A model generated the notes under the pieces. It was not told where the DNA came from and did no database searches. It saw nothing but the letters and a program-made list of their open reading frames with translations. A stretch of 64,000 nucleotides of DNA from Macrolepiota albuminosa (Eukaryota > Basidiomycota > Agaricomycetes > Agaricales > Agaricaceae), in assembly GCA_027475525.1 (NCBI GenBank), contig JAMWFC010000025.1, positions 496,001 through 560,000 of the forward strand. The letters run 5' to 3'. Each line of letters begins with the position of its first letter. Position 1 is the stretch's first letter. Shown piece by piece: positions 9,659-20,485 of this stretch. The translations under genes and the position numbers were made by a program.

Positions 9659-12385
9659 CTAAATCGCCGGGTCGTTTTCCGAATACTCGTAGGTAGCGTC
9701 CTCCCCTTCGAAGGTCCAGGTGGCACGTCCCATGACCTGTCGTTTGGGGCACTCGGAGATGAAATGATCTTTCTCACCACAGAGTATGCAGACGCCCTCC
9801 CTTCTCCGTCGTTCCTGCACATCCGTCGGGACCTCGATCCAGGGTCGTCCCTTCTTTTGAAGCCGGTTGGCTCGGAGGGCCTCCTCGTCCCGTTCGTCGT
9901 CAAAGTCGAAGTCTTCGGGGTCTCCCGGGGGTTCCTCGGGGCTTGGCGCGTCGCCCGGGTCTTGGGTGGCCACGGCGGCGTTGAGCTGGGCCTGGGGGCG
10001 GGTGCCGCTGCCGGGGTTAGCATTGGGCGGGCCGCGACTCACCGGGGGTCGGCCGCCAGGGAACGCGGGGGGACCGGGGTTTCGACCTTGGGGGTTGGGA
10101 GCTTCGCCGGAGGGCCAAGGGGGTCCTCCTCTAGGGTTCCAGGGGAGTCGGGAGCTCGAATACTCGCTGCGGTCTTCCCAGTAGCGCTGGTCGATCTGCA
10201 TGACGAGGGCCTTGTATCCGTCGTAGGAGGGTTGTTTCGGGGCGAGTCGGAGGACGTCCTTGATACGTTGTGGGAGGGCGCGGCGGAGGGCGTACCGGAG
10301 GGCGCTGTAATTCCAACCTGTCTCGTAAGCTTCCTTTTCAAAACGTACGATGAAGGTCGTGAAACGTTCTTCAGAGCGCATCCGGAGGTTGAAGAGGTTG
10401 TCCTCGGCCTCGGCCACGGTGTCGTATATCCCGAATTTCCCGGAGAACTCGTCGACGAAGGCTTGCCAGCGGGCGAGTGCCGGGTTGTTGGGGTCGAACT
10501 GGATGAGGGCCGTGTAGTGATCGAAGGCGATCCCTTGGAGGTACGAGGCGGCAAAGGCCACCCGGGAGCTGTCAACCTGAAACGTGAGCGGCTTTGCCTG
10601 AAACGTGTTAAGACACTGGGTGAGGAAGGTACGCCATTTCCGGGGGTCCCGGCCCGTGAACGCATCAGGTTTCTGAATGTCTAGGCGTCCTTCGCGGGCG
10701 AGGGCGTCGCGAGCGTCGTCCGGTCCGGCAGCGTTACGGGGAGGGGGGCCAGCGTTGTAATAGTAGTAGTAATGATTACCCCCCCCTCCTTGAGGAGGAA
10801 AAGCACCAAGGGCGGGGCCCCACCCGCCGGGAGGTCCTCCTCCGGGCGGCTCACCTGGGGGACCACGCCCGGGAGGCCCGTTGTCCCAAGGGGGTTCGTT
10901 CCTGCCAGGAGGGGGGCCGGGTCTCCACGCCGGGAGTGGCGGAGGTGGAGGGCCTGGGGGTCGTCCTCGAGGTTCAGCTGGGGGTGGCGGAGGCGGTCGG
11001 GGAGGGTTCGGCGGTGTCGGGTCGGGCGGAGGGGGGTTAGGTGCTGGGTCGGGTGCCGGGTTGCGCGGGGGACGTTCAATCCGGGAGGGTCGGGCTTGCA
11101 TCGGGGGTCGCGGGGGGTTCCGTAGGTCGAAGTGGGGTGGCGGATCGCGGCGGAAGTTGCGTTCCGGAGGGACCGGGGCGGACGTGGCGGGCGGTGCTGG
11201 TGCCGGGGCGGGCGCGGGCGCGGGACGTTGTTCGTTGTTATCGCGCGTGAGCTCGTCAATGTAGCATAACGTGTCGTCCGTACTAGGGGTGTCCACCCGG
11301 GCTGTACCGGGGTTCGTCGGGGCCGGGGGTCGGGCGTTGTCTGTTCGCGGGAGGGGTTCCAGGGGTCTTTGAGGCTGTCCCCAGGTCTCGAAGGTACTAG
11401 GAACGGAGTTAGCCCTGCGGCGAGTTGACAAGCCTACCGTGCGAGCAGCGGGTTGATCGAAGAGGCCTCCCGTCGGGTTGAGGGACCGTAGTATGGCTGA
11501 GGCGTTCTGCCGTTCTTCCCGTTGCCGTTGCTCCGGAGTGGGGACCGTGGGGGCTGCCGGGACTGCTGGGGCCGGTTCCGGGGGTTCCCGTCGAATGTGA
11601 ATCGAGCGACCTGGGTCCGCGGGGTCGTTGAGGGGTCGAGGGGAGGGGGACGCGTGGACTTCGTCGAGCAGTTGCTGTAATTCTTCCCGGAGGATCGTGT
11701 TGCGCCTATACTTTACCATGGTTTGCTCCGGGAGTTCTCCTCGCGTGAGGCGATCCCCGAATTCGACCAGGCAGTGAGCCCATTCCTCCGGAGTGCCTTC
11801 GAAGTCGTCGTGCCCGAATTCCACGAGCAGCGTCCTCGTCCGTTGCGCGAAGTCCTCCGGTGAGATCCTGAGGGAGCGGAGTATCTCGTCCCGTTGCCGT
11901 TCATACTCCTCGAGGCGTCGTCGTCCCATTGGCGAGGGAGGGGTTCGAGCGGGTGGAGCGGCGGCCGGGTGATGACGAGGGGGGTAGTCGGGGTAGGGGG
12001 GTCCTCGGGGTTCTCGGGGTTGGGGGACGGGGCGCTGGTAACCGTAGTAGGGGGTGGGTGCAAAGGGGCCCTCGCTGGGGGGAATCGGGCGAGGCCCACT
12101 GGGTACAGGAGGGGTCTCCGGCAGGCCCCCGGGAATGCTCCGGTACGAGGGGACCTCCACGGGTCGTGCCATGGCTAGGTTGGGCGGAGGGGCCCAACTG
12201 GCTGAGGGCCCCAGATCATAGAAGGATGGGTCGGGGGCCCAGTGGCGGTGGAGGTACTGAGGTTCGTATGGGAGGGGTGGGTAGACAGGGCGGGGGGTCT
12301 GTGCGGAGTAGTGGTCGGGTACCGGGCGTCCGTAAGGGTCGGTCTGGTACCCCGTGGGGTAGTAGGTGTGAGTATACGTAGCCAT
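9659..12385 (-). CDS. GypA-1 gag
   Basis: Starts at ATG 12385 ('MATYTHTYYPTGYQ') and runs uninterrupted for 908 codons to TAG at 9659-9661. The first two thirds are Pro/Arg-rich and probably disordered. A retrotransposon capsid-like domain follows ('KWRTFLTQCLNTF', 'ASYLQGIAFDHYTA', 'FTTFIVRFEKEAYETGW', about 10680-10130). A CCHC nucleocapsid knuckle 'CILCGEKDHFISEC' lies near the C-terminus (about 9790-9750). It is unusually long for a fungal Ty3/Gypsy gag because of the Pro-rich N-terminal region. The pol frame begins within its 3' end. It is open in this copy, unlike pol. Confidence 0.9.
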   Translation of the reverse strand: MATYTHTYYPTGYQTDPYGRPVPDHYSAQTPRPVYPPLPYEPQYLHRHWAPDPSFYDLGPSASWAPPPNLAMARPVEVPSYRSIPGGLPETPPVPSGPRPIPPSEGPFAPTPYYGYQRPVPQPREPRGPPYPDYPPRHHPAAAPPARTPPSPMGRRRLEEYERQRDEILRSLRISPEDFAQRTRTLLVEFGHDDFEGTPEEWAHCLVEFGDRLTRGELPEQTMVKYRRNTILREELQQLLDEVHASPSPRPLNDPADPGRSIHIRREPPEPAPAVPAAPTVPTPEQRQREERQNASAILRSLNPTGGLFDQPAARTVGLSTRRRANSVPSTFETWGQPQRPLEPLPRTDNARPPAPTNPGTARVDTPSTDDTLCYIDELTRDNNEQRPAPAPAPAPAPPATSAPVPPERNFRRDPPPHFDLRNPPRPPMQARPSRIERPPRNPAPDPAPNPPPPDPTPPNPPRPPPPPPAEPRGRPPGPPPPPLPAWRPGPPPGRNEPPWDNGPPGRGPPGEPPGGGPPGGWGPALGAFPPQGGGGNHYYYYYNAGPPPRNAAGPDDARDALAREGRLDIQKPDAFTGRDPRKWRTFLTQCLNTFQAKPLTFQVDSSRVAFAASYLQGIAFDHYTALIQFDPNNPALARWQAFVDEFSGKFGIYDTVAEAEDNLFNLRMRSEERFTTFIVRFEKEAYETGWNYSALRYALRRALPQRIKDVLRLAPKQPSYDGYKALVMQIDQRYWEDRSEYSSSRLPWNPRGGPPWPSGEAPNPQGRNPGPPAFPGGRPPVSRGPPNANPGSGTRPQAQLNAAVATQDPGDAPSPEEPPGDPEDFDFDDERDEEALRANRLQKKGRPWIEVPTDVQERRRREGVCILCGEKDHFISECPKRQVMGRATWTFEGEDATYEYSENDPAI

Positions 12386-12405
12386 CAAGAACGGTGTAAG
12401 GAAAG

Positions 12406-12418
12406 AGTCTTGATATTA
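12406..12418 (-). promoter_or_regulatory. GypA-1 self-priming PBS
   Basis: Minus-strand TAATATCAAGACT begins immediately after the 5' LTR. It is perfectly complementary, over 13 nt, to minus-strand AGTCTTGATATTA inside the same LTR (12784-12772). No TGG-type tRNA primer site is present. This is the geometry of Tf1-group self-priming, in which the RNA 5' end folds back onto the PBS. Confidence 0.7.
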
Positions 12419-13282
12419 TGTCAGGTTCCGCTGAGTCGGGGGCTTTCCGGGAAAGCGACGCCCTTACGATGCGGACTTGATCTACGGATACTCGGGTGTC
12501 TGGAACGCCGGGGCTAGGACTCCGGGGTTCAAGACGAGGACAGGGGTAATCCCGGGAGAGGGGACTAGAGTCCGGGGGTTTTAGGTGGGAGTAGCTGAGG
12601 ATGGGAGGGGGTCGAGTCGTGAACCGGAGGTTCTAAGACGAGACCAAGTTAGTAATTTAAAGGTCGCGAAGTGCGTACCAAAACTTATAGCACGCGAATA
12701 CTAAGGCGTGCCGGTCGAAGCGTACCAAACGAGGCGTGCCAGTCAAACAAGAGGGCACGCAATAACCAATGTAATATCAAGACTAGCGAATACAACAAGG
12801 AACTACGCTATAAGTACTACGGGGCCGGGTCTCGGGGTTCCGGGATGTCTGGGATGGGTTCCGGGGGTTATTGAGTAGCGGCAGGGGGTGCGTACCGGGA
12901 TCGCGCGTGGGGAGCGCGCGATCAATTGGCGCGGAGGGAGTCGTGATGCGTGGGGCGTGATGCGTGATGGCTTGATGCGAGCCGCGTGATCCGATCGTCG
13001 ATGGCGGTTGATCCCGGGGTCTGTGATGCAGGGGTCCCGGGGGCTGGCTGATGGCGATCGGTGGCGGTTGATGGCGGTCCTGATGCGCGTGATGGCGGTG
13101 TCGGCGGTCGTGATGGCGGGGCGTGTCCTGTGGGGTCGGAGGGAGGGTCCCGGATGGTGTTCCGGGGGTGTCCCGGGGTGGGCCCGGAGGGAGGGGGTCG
13201 TGACACATGGGGTCGGAGGGAGGGTCCCGGATGGTGTTCCGGGGGTGTCCCGGGGTGGGCCCGGAGGGAGGGGGTCGTGACA
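12419..13282 (-). repeat. GypA-1 5' LTR
   Basis: 864 bp including one extra 77-bp copy (13131-13284 pair). If self-priming is correct, transcription starts near 12784, so U3 is about 12785-13282 and the transcribed part about 12419-12784. Confidence 0.93.
12772..12784 (-). promoter_or_regulatory. Predicted 5' end of GypA-1 genomic RNA
   Basis: AGTCTTGATATTA on the minus strand complements the PBS at 12406-12418. By analogy with Tf1, where the first 11 nt of the transcript prime reverse transcription, the transcript should start at or next to 12784. Confidence 0.5.
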
Positions 13283-13284
13283 CA
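13131..13284. repeat. 77-bp tandem duplication 5 (13131-13207, 13208-13284)
   Basis: Perfect pair at the outer end of the GypA-1 5' LTR. The 3' LTR has a single copy, so this is a direct internal control for the duplication being secondary. Confidence 0.95.
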
Positions 13285-13287
13285 GGG

Positions 13288-16200
13288 CTCTTTTCCCGTG
13301 CCTTCGTTCATCGGACGCTAGGCAGTCCATCTTTATACGTTTCCCCATAGCCCTTACCCATCTGTTTACGACCTCTTTCTCCGTCGCAATTTTTTCCGGG
13401 TCTGCTTCTTTCTTTATTTTCCATTCACATCTCATCTTCCAGATTAGCCGGGCTGATTCCGACACTGCTATTCGGAACATTTGGTTGCTCGTGGGTGACG
13501 TCGTCCCATCGGTACATTTGGGTTTTGCTAGGTTGCATCCCAGGATTAGTCCCAGGCTGGGCTTCCCCCATGTGAGGCCTCTCGCTCTACACAGTTCACC
13601 CGTGAGTTCCCATATAGCTTCTTGCCCTGTTGCCTTGCACTGTGTCAGGGCATGTTCTAGGTCTTCAGTCGTGTCGCATATGTGGCACTTACTCCTCATC
13701 TTGTAGTTTGGGATCCTGTCCCAGTACTCTCCCATTTTGTATGCATTATGCATTGCTTTCCACGGGAAAGCACGTGACTCCTTTGTTAAGGTCCGGTCTT
13801 TCAGGGATTTCCATATATTTCGGTCGGTGGGTAGGGACTCGTTAAGGTCTGCTACGGCCCACCTCGTTATATCTAGATTTATGGTCGTTCCCTTTCTCCA
13901 TGGTACTTGCTTCTTCTCCATTATATCTCGGTACAGGAGTGCTTGTGAGGCCTCGCTGAGTTTTGCTCCTTCCTCATAGAAGCCCCTCGCTGGGCTTAGG
14001 TCTGGGCCTATTTCCAATTGTGTTTGCGTTCCTTTTTTTGCCAGCGCATCTGCTTCGTCGTTTCCTACTACGCCGCTATGGCCTTTGACTTTCGTGAAGA
14101 TCGTTTGTCCCACTCTAGCCCTCATGTGCGAGGCGGCTGCCTGTAGTATTTCTCTATTTTCAACTCCCACCCAGCCGTTATCCTCCCATCTTTGCAGGGA
14201 CTTTGTTAGCCCCTCTATTGATATTTGGGAGTCGCTTGGGATTTCTAGATGGTCGTTTGTATTCGTGTTTTTGACTGCTATTAGTATAGCCAGGGCTTCC
14301 CCTGAGTTGTTAGATTGGGTTATGTGTTCTGGCACTCTCATTGCTGTGTTTCGAGGGTCTTCATTTCCGTACCAGATCCCTGCACCAGCGATCGCATTTT
14401 TGTATCCGTTGTTTGTACACGAGCCATCCGTGTACACCTGCACCCAATCTGCGGGGCCTATTCTTCTTACTAAAACCTGTGGGGCCTGTTCTGCGCTGTC
14501 GTCTTCTTGTGTTGTTATGTTTTCTGTTGTGAAGACTCATATGCTTTCCCCTAGTGAGTTCCCAGTCCTCATTTGCTTCTTAAAGATTGTAGAGGTTTGC
14601 GGGTCTATCATTTTTGCAATTTCTTCATTTATTTGTGTTTCATCCTGTGGTTCCAACTCCAGGGGGTCCCACTCCCTGTTCAGCTTGCGCAAAAGTTTCC
14701 TCGCGTTTTCCCCACATCTATGTGGGTTTCTACATCCTTTCTCTCTCATTACTTTACATTTGTCGCACTTGCAATTCTTCCTCGGTTTGTGGCCCGGGTT
14801 CAGTACCCGGTTCATTTCTTTTATCAGGTTGAGTAGGTCTCTCACGGTTGTTATACTGTGGTTTTTCCTCTGACATTTTGCGGCGGCCGTATTGTAGCCT
14901 TGGTATTTCATTCCAGTTAGACCCGTGTGATACCAGATGGGCATATCTAGTTTCTGCTTTAGTGGGAGTTTTGTAGGGGTCAGCTTGACTCCGTATTTCT
15001 TCGCTATTTTAAGCATTCGCCTCAGTGACACTGTCAGGCCATCCTTGCTTTCTCTCACGTTCGCTGACAGGGATTGCAGGAAGATGTTCTTGTATGCGCC
15101 GTCCCTCTCTAGCTTCCATTTCTTGAGCAGATTTGTTTCTATTAGTTGATCTGCTATTTTTGCCCATGTCAGGCGCTTGTTACTGAGGTCTAGGAAACGT
15201 TTAGTTTTCATCAATTCTATTGCCTCATTCCTCGCTTTTAGGTCGAGGAGTTTCTTGCCTCCTTGTTCAATTGGCCTACTTAGGGTTTCGAGCCCCACTG
15301 TTGGGTGGCTTACGTCTCCCCAGATAAAGTTTCTGATAACTCTTGTTAGCCTCTGCTCTATTTCAGGGGGCATTCCTTGGACACAGGTTCTGTACTGAGT
15401 CCGGCCGCCTACCACCATGCCAATAATCAGGCGCCGTCCATCGATTGTTGGATGCCCTTTATTCCACCTTTCCAGGTCCCGTGTTATTTTTTCGATGGTT
15501 GGTGCCCACACACTGGGTTGGTCTGTTTTGTTTCCTATGAAAGACCCCAGGAGGCATGTAGTCTCCCCATCTGGGGCTATCCTTACATCTGTCAAGATTT
15601 GGGTGTGGTGGCTTGAGGCTTTTCTTGTTTTAATTAGGTTTCTTCGGAATTCTTCGTTCCCCACGGGGACTATTGCGGTTTTATGATTGTTGAACCTTCC
15701 ACCTGAGGCTTTGCACCATGAGTCTAGTATTTCGTTTAGGTCATTTATATCGTCTTTTTCTGATAGGTACACTGTTGTATCGTCGGCGAAAAGCTTGACT
15801 ATGAGTCTTTCCGCTTCTCCTTCAATTTCCATTCCTTTCAGGTTCGCCTCCCTTATCATCTGGGCCAGGGATTCTATCGCTAGGTTAAATAACAGGCATG
15901 ACATTGGGTCACCCTGCCTCACCCCTCGGTGTACCTGGTATGGGACACTCTTTTCACCGTTTATTATTACGGTTGTCTTTGCTTCAGCATAGAGTGTCTT
16001 CAGGGTGTTTATGCATTGCTTCGGGAAGCCGAAACTTTCCAGAGTTGCCCATAGGAAGCGGTGGCGAATTTTGTCGTAGGCTTTTTCCTGATCCAGGCAT
16101 ACTATTGTTCCATTCATGTTTTTCTTTTCCCCCCATTCTATTACCAGATTTGCTAGCTCGGTCTGGTCCTCTATCCGTCGGCCTTTTATGAAGCCGGCTT

Positions 16201-18517
16201 GATCTGGGTAGATAATGTCTGGGGTTACTTTTGATAGCCTGTTGGCTATTGCCTTCGTAAAAATTTTGTAGTCTGTGTTTAGTACCGTTATAGGTCTGTA
16301 GTTCCCTATGTCTGTTCTATCTCCTTTCTTGTAGATTGGACATAGCCATCCGTCGGCAAAACCTGCTTGGGGTTCTATTCCATAGTCCTCTATGTCATTG
16401 TATATTGTTGTAAGGTATTTCACCACATCAAATTGGTTGTTCTCTTCCGTGCTCCTCTGTGAGTTTTTCGCTAGCTTGTCTTCCTCGCTTTGGTGTGCAT
16501 TCATGAAGTTTTTCCATATTTCTTGTGGGATTCCATCGAGCCCTGCTGCCTTTCCATTTGGGAGTTTCTCTATTGCGCTTCTTATCTCCTCCTCTGTCAT
16601 ATTTTTTGCTAGGCATTTCTTTTGTTCCTTATTCAGTTTTCTCTTAACATGGTTCAGGACCTTTTTTATCTCTTTCTCATGGTCATCTGCATCTCCGATT
16701 TTGTTCTCTTTTTGTAGCTCGTCGTGATATTCCTTGGCTATGTTTGCCATTCGGTCCGAGCGTCTTACCAAAGGTTTGCCTGGTCTTTTCTGATCTTTTA
16801 GTGCTACTATTATATCCCGGGGTACTGATTCCTTGTTTGCATTTATCCATGTTTTTTGGAGTAGTTCGCCTTCAAGGAAAAACCTGGTTTCGGTATTGTC
16901 TCTTATTCTTTCTAGTTTCACTCTTTTTAGGCCTTTTATTCTTTCGTCCAGGAGGGCTGACTCCATTCCTCTCTTACATTCGTCCCACACTGTGTGGTTG
17001 AGGACCTTCTGCTTTTCCTCTTCTAGCTTACTTACGTTCTGGTCTATTTTGGAAGTGATACATTTTGCATGTTGTCGTATTATCCTCATCATCTCCTCCT
17101 TCATCCTTTTGTGGACAAATTGGGGGTTGTTTTCTTTTGTTCTGTGTTCCCTTGCTTGTTGTGCTTTGTTGTGGTACACCTTCCCTATTTTGTTTAGCTC
17201 TCTTATCAATGGCTCATTTCTTAGTAGGAAAGTTGGCATGGCGTATCTCCCCGCTCCTCGATGCGGGAGCCATGGGTTTGTTATGCTCATCTGCACTAGA
17301 AGGTGGTCTGTATTGAGCCCAGTTCTCTTGATCTCCCACTTATGTGTGTATTTGATCAGCTCCTCTCGGATGTATATTCGGTCGATCCTTGACTGAGCAA
17401 GGTTGCTTTCGGAGCGGAAGGAGAAATTTACTTCCTCAGGGTGTTCTCGTCGCCACCCGTCAGCCATGCTCAGGTACATCTTTAGTCCTATCAGTGCATT
17501 TACAGGTGCTGAGGGGTCCGCGTGCGGCGGTAGTCGGTCCACCGAGTCCTCTACTATGTTAAAGTCACCCAGCATGTATGTGGGTTTCTTATGTCTCCTG
17601 CTTTGGAGGTTATTTTCTACATTTTTCCAGAAGGTTTTATTCTGGTCTGACTGGTTCGGGGCATACACCGCCATGCATGAGAAGCTGGTTTCTTGCAACC
17701 ATGGCACTTTGACTAGGAGGGCCCTTCCTTTCGTTATTACCTCCCATGTTGCCTCCTTCCATCTTGTAGACCTCTTGTTCATGATCACTACTACTCCCAT
17801 TCTGTTGGGGGTTGTTTTGTCCAGTGTTGAGATAAAGTGTAACCTTTTCTCGTACACTTTGTTCAGCCTTCGTGTATTTTCTTCGTCCAGATGCGTTTCC
17901 TGGACTGCCAGTATATCTATTCTTTCCTGCATTATCAGGCTACTAATTTCGTTCCACTTATAGTCACGGGTCCCTGACCCTGCGCCTCTTATGTTCAGGG
18001 TTGCTATCCTCATAGCGCCCTTCCTCGGTATTTTCGGGGTGCTTTGGCAGGGTGTGCGTCCTTGTCATACATCACCCTCTCTGTCAGTTTCATTACTGCA
18101 GTTGCCTTGCATTGCATCGTAGTACGTGTGTGTTTCCTGTGTGTACGTATTGTGCATTTCTGGATCCTGTGTGTGTTCTTTATTTATGGTCTGTTCCGGT
18201 AGCTCGTGGTGTGTACCAGACAGGGGTCTGTTGTTTGCGTGAGGTCCATTTTGACTCTCCCTCAATCTTTCGAGGCCCACCAGTTCTGGGGGTTCAGACA
18301 TTTCTATTTGGTCGTTTGCGGTATTTTGGTCCGCTCCGGCTCCTGTGGCCAGTGCCCGTTCTGGGCTCCCACCTCCTTCGCTACTAGGGGGTTCCTCAGG
18401 AACATGATCGGTGGCCGGGTCATCTCTCCATCCCCCCCATGTAGAGTCGTAACCAAAAAGCCGTTGTTCGTCACCTGTATTTATAAAGTTGTTAGTATTT
18501 CCTGTTGTACTTGTCAT
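13288..18517 (-). pseudogene. LINE ORF2: APE endonuclease, reverse transcriptase, zinc region, RNase H
   Basis: One frame runs from ATG 18517 down to the GypA-1 junction, broken only by TGA at 18065-18067 and at 14537-14539. The segment from ATG 18013 starts 'MRIATLNIRGAG' and carries the APE motifs 'VQETHLD', 'LGDFNIVEDSVDR', 'SRIDRIYI' and 'NTDHLLV'. RT: 'GDRTDIGNYRPITVLN', 'CLDQEKAYDKI', 'GVRQGDPMSCLLFN' and 'LFADDTTVYL'. A cysteine-rich 'CKCDKCKVMREKGC' region follows. Beyond the second TGA come RNase H 'VYTDGSCTNNG', 'NNSGEALAI', 'KGHSGVVGNDEADALA' and a zinc motif 'CHICDTTEDLEHALTQC'. The ORF continues across GypA-1 at 1980-2188. Both TGA codons could be former CGA. Confidence 0.88.
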
Positions 18518-18754
18518 GTTGTGTCTTGTGTGTTGCTTGTGCTAAAGAAAAAAAAGGGGGGGGGAGTTGCTACCTGACGTCGTTTTGTGCTTTTACTATT
18601 TTCGTTTATGGTGTTCTTGTTGGGCACACTTTTAGGAAGAAGGTTTGTCAAGTAGCAGGTCATACGCTGCTAGTATTGTATTGGTTTGCATCTATGTACG
18701 GCCTCGACCCCTCTGTGGGCGTCCAGCTCCTCTTCCTCTATAGTGGTTTCTGCC

Positions 18755-20485
18755 TCAGAAGTCTGTATATCCTCGTCTATCTGCGTACGTGCCTCTATAA
18801 TCCTCATAGTCTCTATACTGATTTTCGTCTGCAAAATCTGTCGTTCCGGCAGTGTCTCCTGGTCCATTTGGCCTGAATCCTAGCCAACCTGGGAGCCTCG
18901 AGAAGGGGCAGTTGTACGGGTCATGATCCGCTGACTTACAGCCTGTACATAGCGGCTGTTCATTGGCTTTTGTCAGCGCGTAGCCTTTTCCGAAGGCTAG
19001 GGTTCTGAATGTACACGCCCTCATCTTCCTCCTCAGCTGCCTATACACTTCATCGCTATATCCAGGGTCCTCTGCAAAGTACAGGTTCCAGCATCGTATT
19101 GTGTTAGGCCTCTGCCTTATTGGTAGGAAAGATGCTCGGACGTTTACAATCTGGTCGAGCGCTTCCTCCATGGGGATGTCCGAGTAATTTTCGACTATTG
19201 CTCTGATTTCCGGTGAGGAGCAGAAGGTTTGTTTGGCTAATTCCTCTACGAGTTCCTTGGCTCCTTCCGTGTTGTTATACGTCAGGCCCCTCATGGTGAG
19301 GATGTATAGTTGTCGAGGAGGATTCCACGGGAGGAAGAAGACCGTGGCCCCTGGGGACGCTACTACCTCCATCTCGAGGAGCCTTTGGGCTTGTTGGGGG
19401 TCTAGTCCTGCCACTAGGAGATGGTATGGGTGGGGAAAACGGTTTCCGTCGTTTGGAGGGAGATCCTGGTCTGGGAAGATCACAGCCAGTCTTTCGTCGT
19501 GTTCAATGTACACCAGGTTTTTTACGACCGTCTTTACCAGGTCCCCCGCCCTTGTTTTCCCTTCTTCCGAGTACTTGTACTTTGCTTGGTATAGGCGCGC
19601 CCAGATCGTTGGCTCAGGTATGTCCTCCCACTCGCTGAGGTTTTCAGCTGTGATGTTGAAGGAGGGATCTGCTGCTAGGTATACCTTGGGCCATCCACCC
19701 GGCGGGGTTGCGGTCCGTCTGAATCCCTTTCCATTTGTGGTGATGTCTCCTTCGGTTGTCTCGAACCACAACTCTGGGTCATCGTCGTCTGGGTCTTCAG
19801 GACTCAGTCCCTCGTCCATCTCCCCTGTCTGGGGGGTTGCATCCATCTCATCAAGGTGGTCTGGCATGGTGGCGCTGTGGGCTCGGGGGATGCTTCCTCT
19901 GGGGGGTGCGCCTCTGTTAGTGTCTGTCGTCTTCTTTTTTTCTCTCGCCCTGGGCGTGGTGCTTTTCCCCTCATCTATGTTTAGGGAGGGGATATCCATG
20001 TCCATGAGGTCCAGCTTGGACAGGGAGAGGGCGGGGCTCGGACTGGGTGAACCTTGGGTTGCTTCCTCATCTCCGTTTTCGCTGTTGCCAGCGTCGGTGG
20101 CTTGTCGTTTAGGTAACCTCTCCTTTAGGGGCGAGTCCGAGTGAGGGCGCTTGTTTGTCTCTTGGATCTTTTTCGCTGCCCGTTTGGCTTTCTTTCAGTT
20201 TTTCTTGGGCGTAACCGTTTGCCATCCCTCGGTAGTGGTTTTGTTATTGAGCAATGCGTTCACATCTTCGCTGGCTCGTCCCAGGGTGTTGTCTACTTCT
20301 ATGCGTCCAGGTTCCCTTGTATCTCCTCTGGTGGCGGGCTTATTAGGGGGGGCCGCCTGTGGGCCCTTGGGTCTGTCCCCTACCTTTCCTTGGGTGGCTT
20401 GGGGTGGGTGTGCGCTTTGGGTTGTGGATCCAGTGACCACTTCTGCGTATGAGCGTTCCGACAGTGGGCTTGACGATCTTAGCAT
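18755..20485 (-). pseudogene. LINE ORF1 (nucleic-acid-binding protein), one in-frame stop
   Basis: ATG at 20485 ('MLRSSSPLSERSYAEVV') opens a frame interrupted once, by TGA at 20195-20197 inside a basic stretch ('TPKKN' stop 'KKAKRAAKKIQE'), and otherwise open to 18755. Near the C-terminus is a CCHC knuckle 'CTGCKSADHDPYNC' followed by a Tyr/Asp-rich tail. This is the expected LINE ORF1 chaperone layout. A start upstream of 20485 is possible because the frame stays open through the C9 run near 20508. The TGA is one transition from CGA (Arg), which would fit the basic run. Confidence 0.82.

Larger units (their letters stand above)
5125..9752 (-). pseudogene. GypA-1 pol: tandem protease, RT, RNase H, integrase, chromodomain
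   Basis: Order on the minus strand. Two retropepsin-like domains: 'LVDSGATDNFID' and 'LIDSGATGVFIS', each followed by an 'LGLPWLRDTNP' motif (9752-8304). RT with '[10 protein letters not shown]' (8093-about 7245). RNase H 'ELNYDIYDKELLAI' (about 7099-6830). Integrase with zinc finger 'HHDHKLRGHPG..CEPC' and D,D,E core 'SLDHIV', 'VSDRGPLF', 'DGQTERVNQ' (about 6620-5800). Chromodomain '[18 protein letters not shown]' (about 5260), stop at 5125-5127. Three 77-bp duplications break it. Against GypA-2 it also lacks single bases near 8325 and 8268. The pol frame overlaps the gag end by about 90 bp in another frame, so frameshifting is expected for expression. Confidence 0.9.
2194..13282 (-). mobile_element. 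GypA-1, Ty3/Gypsy chromovirus inserted in the LINE
   Basis: LTRs at 2194-2980 and 12419-13282 begin TGTCAGG and end GTGACA. The right LTR is longer by exactly one 77-bp duplication (864 minus 77 equals 787) and otherwise matches the left by eye. TSD CAGGG at 2189-2193 and 13283-13287. Order on the minus strand: 5' LTR, self-priming PBS, gag, protease (duplicated), RT, RNase H, integrase, chromodomain, polypurine tract, 3' LTR. A plus-strand intron-containing gene (3109-4869) sits between pol and the 3' LTR. Matching LTRs suggest a recent insertion, but a collapsed repeat assembly would look the same. Confidence 0.95.

Noticed and set aside
12803..13282. Fusion of LINE RNase H to a Pro-rich tail
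   Set aside because: The tail is read-through into the GypA-1 LTR; the true C-terminus lies beyond the insertion at 1980-2188.
14085..17963. Several plus-strand frames of 60-260 codons
   Set aside because: They lie opposite LINE ORF2, whose minus-strand frame carries all conserved motifs.
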